Source: an uncultured Verrucomicrobia subdivision 3 bacterium (GTDB lineage Bacteria > Verrucomicrobiota > Verrucomicrobiia > Limisphaerales > UBA11358). From it: a DNA stretch of 44,526 nt. This document shows positions 14,919 through 22,241 of the stretch, in pieces. The DNA lies in assembly GCA_903870815.1 (NCBI GenBank), contig CAIQEI010000053.1, forward strand, positions 1 to 44,526, read 5' to 3'. The first letter of the stretch is position 1; every line of letters begins with the position of its first letter. Under the pieces are notes generated by a model. It was not told the DNA's origin. It was given only the letters and a program-made list of their open reading frames with translations, and did not search any database. The position numbers and the translations under genes were made by a program.

Positions 14919-15305
14919 ATGGCGCTCATTAAAAGTTTTCGGGATTTGAATGTGTATCAGGCCGCAGGCGCGGAGAACCAGAAGATTTATGTTCGCAGCC
15001 GAAGTTTTCCCGCTGAAGAAAAATATTCCTTAACCGACCAAATCCGGCGCTCCTCGCGCGCGGTCAAGGCCATGGTTGCCGAAGCGTGGGGGCGACGCCG
15101 CTATCGCGCCGTGTTCATCAACAAGATTGACGAAGCACTGGGCGAAGCGACGGAAACGCAGTCGCGGCTTGATGACTGCCTTGATTGCAGCTACATCCCG
15201 GCGGACGAATTCAAACAAATGAACGCCGCCTGGCAAAGCATCGGCGCCAGGCTCATCAAAATGATCATCCGAGCCGACGATTTTTGCGGCACCCAAACCG
15301 AATAA
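14919..15305 (+). CDS. four-helix bundle protein (S23/IVS-type), copy 2
   Basis: A 128-residue paralog of the protein at 12338-12730. The conserved blocks are again present: MALIKSFRDLNVYQAAGAEN, LTDQIRRSSRAVKAMVAEAW, KIDEALGEATETQSRLDDCLD and a shared IRADDFCGT tail. Function is unknown. It stands between the amidase and the epimerase, with 'gaggatgg' text upstream and 'catcctccacccgcc' text downstream, the same kind of borders as copy 1 in the opposite orientation. Two paralogs 2 kb apart in matching repeat surroundings suggest local duplication or repeated insertion of a cassette. Confidence 0.88.
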   Translation: MALIKSFRDLNVYQAAGAENQKIYVRSRSFPAEEKYSLTDQIRRSSRAVKAMVAEAWGRRRYRAVFINKIDEALGEATETQSRLDDCLDCSYIPADEFKQMNAAWQSIGARLIKMIIRADDFCGTQTE

Positions 15306-15326
15306 TCCATCCCTGACTTTACCATC

Positions 15327-16355
15327 ATGCCATCCTCCACCCGCCATCCGCTATCCCCGTTTGTCCTCGTCACTGGCGGCGCGGGTTTTATCGGCTCGCA
15401 TCTGGTGGAGCGATTGCTGGACGACGGCAAAAGCGTCGTGGTGATTGACGATCTTTCCACCGGCAGCCGGGACAATCTGCGCGCGGTGGCGCAGCACAAG
15501 AATTTCCGCTTCATCCAATCAAAAATATCCGCCTACGCCGAACTGCCGGAACTGGCGGAGGCGGCGGAATTCATCTACCACCTCGCCGCAACGGTAGGCG
15601 TGGAACTGGTCGTGAAATCCGCGCTGCACGTACTCGAAGCGAGTTTCAGCGAGACGCAGATGCTGCTGCGCGCCGCCGCGAAACATTCCACGCCACTGCT
15701 GCTGACCTCGACCTCGGAGGTGTACGGCAAAAGCGCCAAGCCGGAGTTCGGCGAAGACGACGACCTGCTGATCGGGCCGCCCGGGCAATCGCGCTGGAGC
15801 TACGCCTGCTCCAAGCTCACGGACGAATTTCTCGCCCTCGCCTACGCGCGCGAGAAAAACCTGCCGGTCATCATCGCACGGCTATTCAACACGGTCGGCC
15901 CGCGCCAGACCGGACGCTACGGCATGGTGCTGCCGCGCTTCATCGCGGCGGCGAAGGCGGGGGAGCCGCTGAAAGTTTTTGGCGACGGCGCGCAATCGCG
16001 CTGCTTCGGCCTGGTCCACGACGTGGTGGAGGCGCTCGTGCGCCTGCAGCATAGCGAGGCGGCGCGGGGCGAGATTTTCAACATCGGCGGCACGGAAGAG
16101 ATTTCGATCGGGGAACTGGCGAAGCTCGTGGTCGACACGCTCGGCTCCCAATCGACAATCGAACGAGTGCCCTACGACCAGGCCTATCCGGCGGCGCCCC
16201 TCGGCGGCGGCGTGACGGGCGCGCCCGGCTTTGATGACATGCGCCGGCGCAAGCCGCGCGTGGACAAGCTGGAAAGCGCCGTGAACTTCAAGCCGCAGAC
16301 ACCGCTGCGCGAAATCATCCGGCTGACGGCGGGGGCAAAATTGTTGAAGGGGTGA
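15327..16355 (+). CDS. NAD-dependent nucleotide-sugar epimerase/dehydratase
   Basis: The 342-residue extended short-chain dehydrogenase has the NAD-binding loop TGGAGFIGSHL (about 16-26), LLLTSTSEVYGKS, and the catalytic WSYACSK (Tyr159, Lys163), followed by RLFNTVGPRQTGRYGMVLPRF. It resembles UDP-glucuronate decarboxylase, GDP-mannose dehydratase and related enzymes that make sugar nucleotides for cell-surface glycans; the exact substrate cannot be read from the sequence. The first residues, MPSSTRHPLS, are encoded by a dispersed 'ccatcctccacccgcc' repeat, as in the UbiA-like gene. The stop codon (16353-16355) falls inside a GAAGGGTT tandem array, so both ends of the frame were shaped by repeats. 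Confidence 0.88.
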   Translation: MPSSTRHPLSPFVLVTGGAGFIGSHLVERLLDDGKSVVVIDDLSTGSRDNLRAVAQHKNFRFIQSKISAYAELPELAEAAEFIYHLAATVGVELVVKSALHVLEASFSETQMLLRAAAKHSTPLLLTSTSEVYGKSAKPEFGEDDDLLIGPPGQSRWSYACSKLTDEFLALAYAREKNLPVIIARLFNTVGPRQTGRYGMVLPRFIAAAKAGEPLKVFGDGAQSRCFGLVHDVVEALVRLQHSEAARGEIFNIGGTEEISIGELAKLVVDTLGSQSTIERVPYDQAYPAAPLGGGVTGAPGFDDMRRRKPRVDKLESAVNFKPQTPLREIIRLTAGAKLLKG

Positions 16356-16394
16356 AGGGTTGAAGGGTTGAAGGGTTGAAGGGGTGAAGAGGGT
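16346..16394. repeat. second GAAGGGTT tandem array, overlapping the epimerase stop
   Basis: About six units of GAAGGGTT or GAAGGGGT follow one another. The unit is the same as at 5526-5589. The first GAAGGGGTGA provides the final Lys-Gly codons and the TGA stop of the epimerase. Confidence 0.8.
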
Positions 16395-16395
16395 G

Positions 16396-16484
16396 AAGCG
16401 AACATCGAACATCGAATTAAAAACCGGAGGTGAAGGACGGGACCGAAACATTCAATGCTCAACATTCAACTTCGAACATTAAAC
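16396..16484. repeat. 'GAACATCGAAC/ACATTCAAC' repeat cluster before dprA
   Basis: GCGAACATCGAACATCGAAT and CATTCAATGCTCAACATTCA runs match the style of the clusters at 5789, 6078, 11270 and 13467. The spacer continues with 'ggaatgcggaaatcctggac' (also near 6489) and 'ggacaggcaagatgcg' (also near 13548). No gene is seen before dprA. Confidence 0.65.
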
Positions 16485-16584
16485 TAAGGAATGCGGAAAT
16501 CCTGGACAGGCAAGATGCGCGCCGCGGAGCCGACGGCGTAAAACAATTCTTGCCGCGCCGGACGCCAACGATTATCAAAATAGG

Positions 16585-17694
16585 ATGGACTCCCGGGAAG
16601 CATTCATTGCGCTTAATCTCATTGAGGGCGTGGGGCCGGTGCGCGCCCGCTCGCTGCTGGAACATTTCGGCGACGCACCCAAAATCCTAGCCGCCACCAA
16701 ATCGCAACTGCTCCGCGTCCACAACATCGGCGACGACACGGCGGAAAAGATTTCCAGCTGGGAAAAATCCGTGGACCTCGCCGGCGAAGTGAAACGCATT
16801 GCTGATTTCGGCTGCCAGGCGCTGATCCTGTCCGATGAAAATTATCCATCCTCGCTGCGAGAAATCTACGATCCGCCGCTCGTCCTATATTGCAAAGGTG
16901 AGTTGACGGCGAAGGACAAAAACGCCGTGGCGATGGTCGGCTCACGGATGACGACGCACTACGGCATTGAGACGGCGCGCAAACTGGCGTATCAGCTTGC
17001 CTACACCGGGGTGACGGTGGTGAGCGGCGGGGCGCGCGGCATAGACACGGCGGCGCATCAGGGCGCCTTGAGCGGCAAGGGCCGGACGATTGCCGTGCTG
17101 GGCACGGGAATAAATCTGATCTGGCCGCCGGAGAACGCGGAGCTGTTCGAGCGCATCGCGGCGAACGGGGCGGTGATCACACAATTTCCGTTCAACCGGC
17201 CGGCGGATAAGCAGAGTTTTCCCATCCGCAACCGGATCGTGGCGGGCATGACGCTCGGCACGGTGGTGGTGGAGGCGAACCTATCCAGCGGTGCGCTCAT
17301 CACGGCGAACTTTGCCACCGAATACGGCCGGCAGATTTTCGCCGTGCCGGGACGGATTGATTCGCCGCGGAGCAAGGGCTGTCATGACCTCATCAAAAAG
17401 GGCGCGAAGCTGTGCGAGGGCGTGGAGGACATCTTGAGCGAGTTTGAGTATCTGTTCCCGGCGAGCAACCGGCCGCCTTCAGCCGGCGAGACGGGCGTGC
17501 TGCCGGCGTTGGAATTGAGCGGAAGCGAGCAGAGCATTTTCGCGGCGGTGCCGGCGGCCGAGGAGACGGGGATTGACGAGATCATCCGGGCGAGCGGTTT
17601 GCCGAGTTCGGCGGTGAACGTGGCGCTGTTCAGCCTGGAGATGAAACGGCTGGTGAAACAGCTGCCGGGGAAAAGGTTCGTGCGGAACGTGTGA
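16585..17694 (+). CDS. dprA: DNA-processing protein DprA (DNA protecting protein)
   Basis: A 369-residue DprA/Smf protein. The N-terminal helical part (LNLIEGVGPVRARSLLEHFG) is a helix-hairpin-helix-like segment. The Rossmann-type core contains AMVGSRMTTHYG, TVVSGGARGIDTAAHQGAL, TIAVLGTGINLIWPPENAEL, FPIRNRIVAGM, TVVVEANLSSGALITA and QIFAVPGRIDSPRSKGCHDL. A winged-helix-like C-terminus follows a linker. DprA binds incoming single-stranded DNA and loads RecA during natural transformation, so the cell may be competent; other com genes are not in this window. The ATG at 16585 begins MDSREAFIALNLIEGVG, in line with the family. No terminator is visible before the REPIN cluster that follows. Confidence 0.95.
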   Translation: MDSREAFIALNLIEGVGPVRARSLLEHFGDAPKILAATKSQLLRVHNIGDDTAEKISSWEKSVDLAGEVKRIADFGCQALILSDENYPSSLREIYDPPLVLYCKGELTAKDKNAVAMVGSRMTTHYGIETARKLAYQLAYTGVTVVSGGARGIDTAAHQGALSGKGRTIAVLGTGINLIWPPENAELFERIAANGAVITQFPFNRPADKQSFPIRNRIVAGMTLGTVVVEANLSSGALITANFATEYGRQIFAVPGRIDSPRSKGCHDLIKKGAKLCEGVEDILSEFEYLFPASNRPPSAGETGVLPALELSGSEQSIFAAVPAAEETGIDEIIRASGLPSSAVNVALFSLEMKRLVKQLPGKRFVRNV

Positions 17695-17801
17695 GCGCGA
17701 GGTTGGGCGAAGGCCGCTGATGCACTCGGTCAATGTGCCGCACCATTTCGTTTTTAAAGGTATGATCGACGCGCTGAGCAGGAAGGATTGAGCTTTCGGA
17801 C

Positions 17802-17896
17802 GGAGCGCGACCTTCAGGTCGCAAACGAACGAGGGCGTTGAAAAATTTTGAAGCGTGCCAGCTTGCGAGAGTTAAGCGGCGTGAACGCCGCGCCCC
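17802..17896. repeat. REPIN unit 1 (two inverted REP hairpins, 95 bases)
   Basis: The left REP is GGAGCGCGACCTTCAGGTCG (hairpin GCGACC-TTCA-GGTCGC). The right REP is AAGCGGCGTGAACGCCGCGC (hairpin GCGGCG-TGAA-CGCCGC). The second is an inverted relative of the first, so together they form a REPIN. The preceding 'gagctttcgga' is shared with unit 2: 17790-17822 and 17969-18001 are 33 identical bases. Confidence 0.85.
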
Positions 17897-17980
17897 GCGG
17901 AAGGTGCCGCCCCGATGGCGCTGGGAAATGGCGTTGCGCGGGGGACGTCAAAAATTTTGCTCCGGACGGAGCTTTCGGAC

Positions 17981-18086
17981 GGAGCGCGACCTTCAGGTCG
18001 CTTCACCGTCCGCAGAAACAGAGGGCTCGAAATTTTCCGCGGTCTTCCTACAATCGGATATTGAAGCGGCATGAATGCCGCGCTCC
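17981..18086. repeat. REPIN unit 2 (106 bases), directly before the transposase gene
   Basis: The left REP runs 17981-18004. The right REP (18063-18086) has the hairpin GCGGCA-TGAA-TGCCGC, in which a G:C pair of units 1 and 3 is replaced by A:T, keeping the stem. It ends 7 bases before the transposase ATG at 18094. Confidence 0.88.
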
Positions 18087-18093
18087 TCGTATA

Positions 18094-18786
18094 ATGGAAT
18101 CGCCGAAACCAATTCGTCGCACCCCGCCGAAGAATGTCGGCCTGCTCGAACTCATTCGCGGTAAACGCGAGTGGGATTGGAAACCATCCATTGCCGAATT
18201 GAAGCAAGGTTTTCGCGGATGGCATCAACGCGGGTTTCTGCCGCACTTCGACGCGCCGGACGTTACGCAATTCGTCACCTTTCAACTTCATGATTCCTTT
18301 CCCGTGACGCGCGGCGCGGAATTTGAAGCGATTTTGAAAGAGCCGGATGATTCCGCGAAGCGCCGGAAGCTTGAAGCGTGGCTGGATCGCGGTCATGGCG
18401 AGTGCTGGCTTCGACGGCGGGACGTAGCGGAACTCGTCGAGAAGGGTTTGCTCTAAGCCGATAGGCGCGATTATCAAATACAGGCGTGGGTGGTCATGCC
18501 GAATCATGTTCATCTGGTCGTGGAGGTTTGGGGCGTGCCGCTGATAAAACTCATAACCGATTGGAAAGGTAAGTCTTCCCGACTGGCGAATCAGCTTCTG
18601 AGACGCCGTGGAAAATTCTGGCAGGAGGATTACTACGACACGCTCATCCGCGACGAAGCGCATTTGAAGCGCGCCATCCGTTACACCGAACAGAATCCCG
18701 TGAAAGCGAATCTGGTAAACGGCGCGCGCGAATGGCCCTGGTGCAGTGCCGGTCATCGTGACGAATACGAGCGCCTGCCGAGGTAG
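18094..18786 (+). pseudogene. REP-associated tyrosine transposase (RAYT), split by an in-frame TAA
   Basis: A single reading frame of 230 residues interrupted at codon 121 by TAA (18454-18456). The first part has the RAYT N-terminal signature WHQRGFLPHFDAPDVTQFVTF and WLDRGHGECWLRRRDVAELV. After the stop the same frame continues ADRRDYQIQAWVVMPNHVHL, the HUH-type metal-binding motif, then GKFWQEDYYDTLIRDEAHLK and RAIRYTEQNPVKANLV, which includes the conserved tyrosine region. RAYTs are single-copy Y1-type transposases thought to move REP/REPIN sequences. Both flanks are REPIN units of equal length. Only the one stop damages the gene, so the loss looks recent, or the site is read through, or it is an assembly error. 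A 98-residue piece could be translated from ATG 18490. Confidence 0.9.
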
Positions 18787-18797
18787 TATGGTATATC

Positions 18798-18903
18798 GGA
18801 GCGCGATCTTCAGGTCGCTTCAGCGTGCGAATTGGCGAAGGCGTTGGAAAATATGTGAGCGTGCTGATTTGCGTGAGGTGAAGCGGCGTGAACGCCGCGC
18901 TCC
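18798..18903. repeat. REPIN unit 3 (106 bases), directly after the transposase gene
   Basis: The left REP (18798-18821) has GCGATC-TTCA-GGTCGC; the right REP (18880-18903) has GCGGCG-TGAA-CGCCGC. It begins 11 bases after the transposase stop and has the same length as unit 2. Its interior resembles unit 1 ('ggcgttggaaaatatg' against 'ggcgttgaaaaattttg'). Confidence 0.88.
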
Positions 18904-19104
18904 TGAGGGCATGCTCCATCGCCAAAATCCCCGAAATCCTCGCGCCGCAGGGCTAGAGTATTTCTTCAAACGCCCTAGACGGCTATGCTTGAGAGGCGAG
19001 CATTTATAGCGGATTCGGACAAACTACGATGGTGGAATTGCGAGATTGTCGGCTTGCGCGGAGGGATTCAATGAATTAGATACAGCAGGATACAGGAGCA
19101 TCTT
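18904..19104. other. spacer between REPIN unit 3 and the GYF-type gene
   Basis: No gene is seen. It contains 'tttcttcaaacgccctagac' (about 18960-18979), a fragment like the edge of the inverted-repeat element at 5278-5422. The leader of the next gene (about 19070-19104) has a weak purine-rich ribosome-binding region (CAGGAGCATCTT before ATG 19105). Confidence 0.5.
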
Positions 19105-20106
19105 ATGGCGAATTACATCATCATCGGCGGCGATGGCAAGGAATATGGCCCGGTCACAGACGCCGACGTGCGGCAATGGCTTGACGAAGGCCGGCTGAAT
19201 GCGCAGTCGCAGGCGAAGGCGGAGAGCGACGCGGAGTTTCGCGCGCTGGCGCAGTTCCCGGAATTTGCGGACGCCTTGGCAGCGCCGGGCGCGCCGGGGA
19301 CGTCCGGACTGAAAATGGCCGCGCCGCCCGGCAGCAACGACGATTATTTGCGGCGCGATTACGAGTTGGACCTCGGCGGCTGCATCGCGCGCGGGTTTGG
19401 GCTGCTCAAAAGCAACGGCGGCCTGCTCATCGGCGGCGTGCTGATTTACGGACTGATCCAGATGGCGTTTAGTTTGTTCGAGAAGATTCCGTTGATCGGC
19501 TACTTTTTTACCATCGCCAACCTGGTGATGACCGGCGCGTTCACGGGCGGGTTGTTTTATCTCTTCCTCCGCGTGGTCCGGGGCGAGCCAGCCAGCCTCG
19601 GCGACCTGTTTGCCGGATTCCGCCGTTCGTTCGGCCAGCTTTTTCTGGGCGTGCTGGTGCCGGGCCTGCTAATCAGCCTGACGATGCTGCCCTTCCTGAT
19701 TGTGTTCTGGCTGAAATTGTCGCCGCTGGTCAAGGGCTTGAATCCCGATGCCATGTCGCAGCAGGATGCCATCAATATGGTACGGGACTTTATATCCACG
19801 GCACTTTTGCCCAGCTTGTGGGTGCTGTTGATCTGCATCATCCCGGCCACCTACTTGAGCGTGAGCTGGAAATTCACGCTGCCGCTGATCATTGACCAGC
19901 AACTGGATTTTGCCGCGGCGATGAAGGCAAGCTGGCGGAAGGTGAACCAACATTGGTGGCAGGTGTTCGGGCTGGTGCTGCTGATCGACCTGGTAAATCT
20001 GGCCGGATTCTGCGCGTGTTGCGTCGGTTTGATCGTGAGCGTTCCCATCGGCCTGGCCGCGTTGATGTATGGCTATGAAACCATTTTTGGGGCGGAAAAG
20101 AGTTAG
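19105..20106 (+). CDS. GYF_2-domain membrane protein of unknown function
   Basis: 333 residues. Residues 1-60 (MANYIIIGGDGKEYGPVTDA, DVRQWLDEGRLNAQSQAKAE) form a GYF_2/DUF4339-like domain, a small fold common at the N-terminus of bacterial membrane proteins. After a linker, about six hydrophobic segments follow (GGLLIGGVLIYGLIQMAFSL, LVMTGAFTGGLFYLFL, LFLGVLVPGLLISLTMLPFL, LLPSLWVLLICIIPATYLSV, VFGLVLLIDLVNLAGFCACC and a final short one), resembling DUF975-type integral membrane proteins. The function is unknown. The downstream gene overlaps its 3' end by 38 bases, so the two are probably translated together. Confidence 0.8.
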   Translation: MANYIIIGGDGKEYGPVTDADVRQWLDEGRLNAQSQAKAESDAEFRALAQFPEFADALAAPGAPGTSGLKMAAPPGSNDDYLRRDYELDLGGCIARGFGLLKSNGGLLIGGVLIYGLIQMAFSLFEKIPLIGYFFTIANLVMTGAFTGGLFYLFLRVVRGEPASLGDLFAGFRRSFGQLFLGVLVPGLLISLTMLPFLIVFWLKLSPLVKGLNPDAMSQQDAINMVRDFISTALLPSLWVLLICIIPATYLSVSWKFTLPLIIDQQLDFAAAMKASWRKVNQHWWQVFGLVLLIDLVNLAGFCACCVGLIVSVPIGLAALMYGYETIFGAEKS

Positions 20107-20728
20107 CCGCGCCCAGGCCCGGAACGCCGCGCTGCTGAACCAGCTGGGCACGCCCGGCCTCGGATCGCTGCTGGCCGGACGCTGGCTGGCTGGAGCCCTG
20201 CAAACACTGCTGTTTCTCGCCGGCTTTGGACTGTTCTGTGTCTGGGCTTTCCGCAATCTCTCCCAGTATTACCAGATGATGTTCAACGATGCGCCGAAAA
20301 CGCAGCCCGGTGATGGCGAACTGGCGTTGGCCGGGGCCGGCATCTGCCTGCTGGCGTGGATCTGGTCGCTGGTGACGAGCATGAGCCTGTTTCGCGAGGC
20401 GGCCGGCGTCAGCCTGGAATCACTCGAGAGTTTTGCCACCGGCCAGGTCCGGGCGGAGCCGGCGAGAATCATCCTGGCGCTATCGAACCTACCCCAGTGG
20501 CGGCGCGAGGGTGAAATCATTGTGCGCACGTTCGAGTTCAAGGATTTTCCCGGCGCGATGAAATTCGTCAACACCGTCGCCGACCTGGCCGAGCAGGCGA
20601 AGCATCACCCGGACGTAGACATCCGCTGGAACAAGGTGACGCTCGCGCTCACGACGCATGACGCGGGCGGGCTGACGGAAAAAGACTTTGCCCTCGCCAA
20701 ACAGTGCGATGCGTGGTCAGCGCGATAA
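20069..20728 (+). CDS. membrane-anchored pterin-4a-carbinolamine dehydratase-like protein
   Basis: 219 residues in two parts. Residues about 39-61 and 83-105 are hydrophobic helices. Residues about 135-215 are a PCD/DCoH domain with WRREGEIIVRTFEFKDFPGA, QAKHHPDVDIRWNKV (His169, His170) and LTTHDAGGLTEKDFALA (His187), matching the family pattern of catalytic histidines. Free-standing PCD enzymes (about 100 residues, soluble) dehydrate 4a-hydroxytetrahydropterin in the recycling of aromatic hydroxylase cofactors. A two-helix anchor is unusual, and no aromatic hydroxylase is nearby. It overlaps the GYF-type gene by 38 bases; ATG 20075 is an alternative start. The 3' end overlaps the convergent gene at 20717 by 12 bases. 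Confidence 0.85.
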   Translation: MAMKPFLGRKRVSRAQARNAALLNQLGTPGLGSLLAGRWLAGALQTLLFLAGFGLFCVWAFRNLSQYYQMMFNDAPKTQPGDGELALAGAGICLLAWIWSLVTSMSLFREAAGVSLESLESFATGQVRAEPARIILALSNLPQWRREGEIIVRTFEFKDFPGAMKFVNTVADLAEQAKHHPDVDIRWNKVTLALTTHDAGGLTEKDFALAKQCDAWSAR

Positions 20729-22222
20729 CGGGAGCATAAACAGGGGGGGCGCTGACGGGGCATTCGTGGGCGCGGGGCGCGGCGTGCGCCCGATCCAGAT
20801 ACCGCTCACGCCGTAGTTCCATTCCAATTTGGGAAGGTTCGGGTGTTCGTTGCCGTTGCCGCGGATGACGAGCCGGTCCGCCGGCTTCATTTTATCCACC
20901 CACGGCGCGTAAGCCTTGGCGTCGCCGTTATTCCACAGGATGCCGTGAAAGATGGCAAAATCCTCCGCCGGCATCAGCGCCGGTTCGTAGCCGAGGATAT
21001 AGCGCCAGTCCGCAGTCGGATTCTTGTAGAAAGTCTGATAGAAAATCCCCATGTCCACGGAATACAGCACGCCATCTGGCTCCGGCATCCAGCCTTCGAG
21101 TTCGGGATGTTCCGCCACCGAGAGAAACTGCCACGTCAGATTTTTCGTGTAGCGCCCGTTCAGATCGCTGGTCACGGCCAGAAAAGTGGCGAGCGCCAGG
21201 ATCACCGTCACCAGCAACCGCCGCGAGGAATCAAAGGCGAATCGCGCGAGCAGGAGGAATTCAACTTCCGTGACGATCAACACCATGAGCGCCGGCCAGC
21301 CCCAATCCTCCCAAAACCGGCTGACGCGAAAGCCAAGGATCCAGCAGCCGCACACGAGCCAGAACGCCGGGTTACGCGCGAACGGGACCGCGTCCGGCTT
21401 CACCAGCCACCGGAGCGCCACCAGCGCGCCGACGATGAGGACCGCAAGGATGTCGCCCGCGAACGGCTGGAGTTCGACGACCTGGGTGCTGTTGGTGGTG
21501 TGCTGGCCGACGCCGTTCACCGCCATCATCAGGGCGTGCGCGAGATAATCCACCGGATGTCCCGTAAGCAGCGCCGAGAGGACGGTTCCCGCCAGCCACG
21601 CACCGGCCACCAGACGCGCCCAGCGAAATTCGCCCGCAAAAACAAACGCCGCCACCGGCAGCAGCCACAAATACCAGACGCCGTGGATGAAGGTGCAGGC
21701 GGCAATCAACCCGGCGAACGACAGAAAATATTTCAGCTCCGGTTTGTTTTTTCGCGTCGCGAGCAGGATGATCATCAGCACGGCGATGGTCACGTTGAAG
21801 GGCCGGCCGAGCAGCATTCGCTGCGGCAGGTCGGAGACGATCATCGCCGCGAGCAGCGCGACCAGCCAGGCTTCCGGCCGCTGGAGCCACCGCAGCGGCG
21901 CGGCGTTCACCAGCAGGAAGAGCGCGACGACGGAAAAAACGACGAGCCCTTCCGCGTCCCAGTTCGTCGCATGATGCACCGCACCGAGAATTCCGTGCCA
22001 GCCGATGCTTTGGTCAATCTTGAAGGTCTTGCCAAACACGAGGATATCCGTCCAGGGCTTGCCGCTCACCGCCTTGGCGCAGTGCCGCAGCGCGTCGTCG
22101 CCGGGCAGGTAGCCGTAGCCGATGATCTTCAGCGGTATGGCCAGGATGACCAGCGCGACGATGACCCAGACGGCAAGGGGGACGTAGCGGCGAAACCTTT
22201 CGGGCAGTTCAAATTGAAACAT
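20717..22222 (-). CDS. polytopic membrane protein, GT-C glycosyltransferase-like architecture
   Basis: 501 residues with roughly ten hydrophobic helices, starting YVPLAVWVIVALVILAIPLK. A soluble loop after the first helix contains YGYLPGDDALRHCAKAVSGK; an acidic first loop (here Asp-Asp) is typical of GT-C type glycosyltransferases, but no family can be assigned firmly. The C-terminal 130 residues (from about TSDLNGRYTKNLTWQFL) are soluble and probably extracytoplasmic, with DMGIFYQTFYKNPTADWRYI. It is convergent with the pterin dehydratase gene (12-base overlap) and follows the MBL-fold gene on the same strand after 19 bases, so those two may be co-transcribed. The substrate is unknown. Confidence 0.7.
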   Translation of the reverse strand: MFQFELPERFRRYVPLAVWVIVALVILAIPLKIIGYGYLPGDDALRHCAKAVSGKPWTDILVFGKTFKIDQSIGWHGILGAVHHATNWDAEGLVVFSVVALFLLVNAAPLRWLQRPEAWLVALLAAMIVSDLPQRMLLGRPFNVTIAVLMIILLATRKNKPELKYFLSFAGLIAACTFIHGVWYLWLLPVAAFVFAGEFRWARLVAGAWLAGTVLSALLTGHPVDYLAHALMMAVNGVGQHTTNSTQVVELQPFAGDILAVLIVGALVALRWLVKPDAVPFARNPAFWLVCGCWILGFRVSRFWEDWGWPALMVLIVTEVEFLLLARFAFDSSRRLLVTVILALATFLAVTSDLNGRYTKNLTWQFLSVAEHPELEGWMPEPDGVLYSVDMGIFYQTFYKNPTADWRYILGYEPALMPAEDFAIFHGILWNNGDAKAYAPWVDKMKPADRLVIRGNGNEHPNLPKLEWNYGVSGIWIGRTPRPAPTNAPSAPPLFMLPLSR

Positions 22223-22241
22223 GGCGATTAATTTTTCAAAA

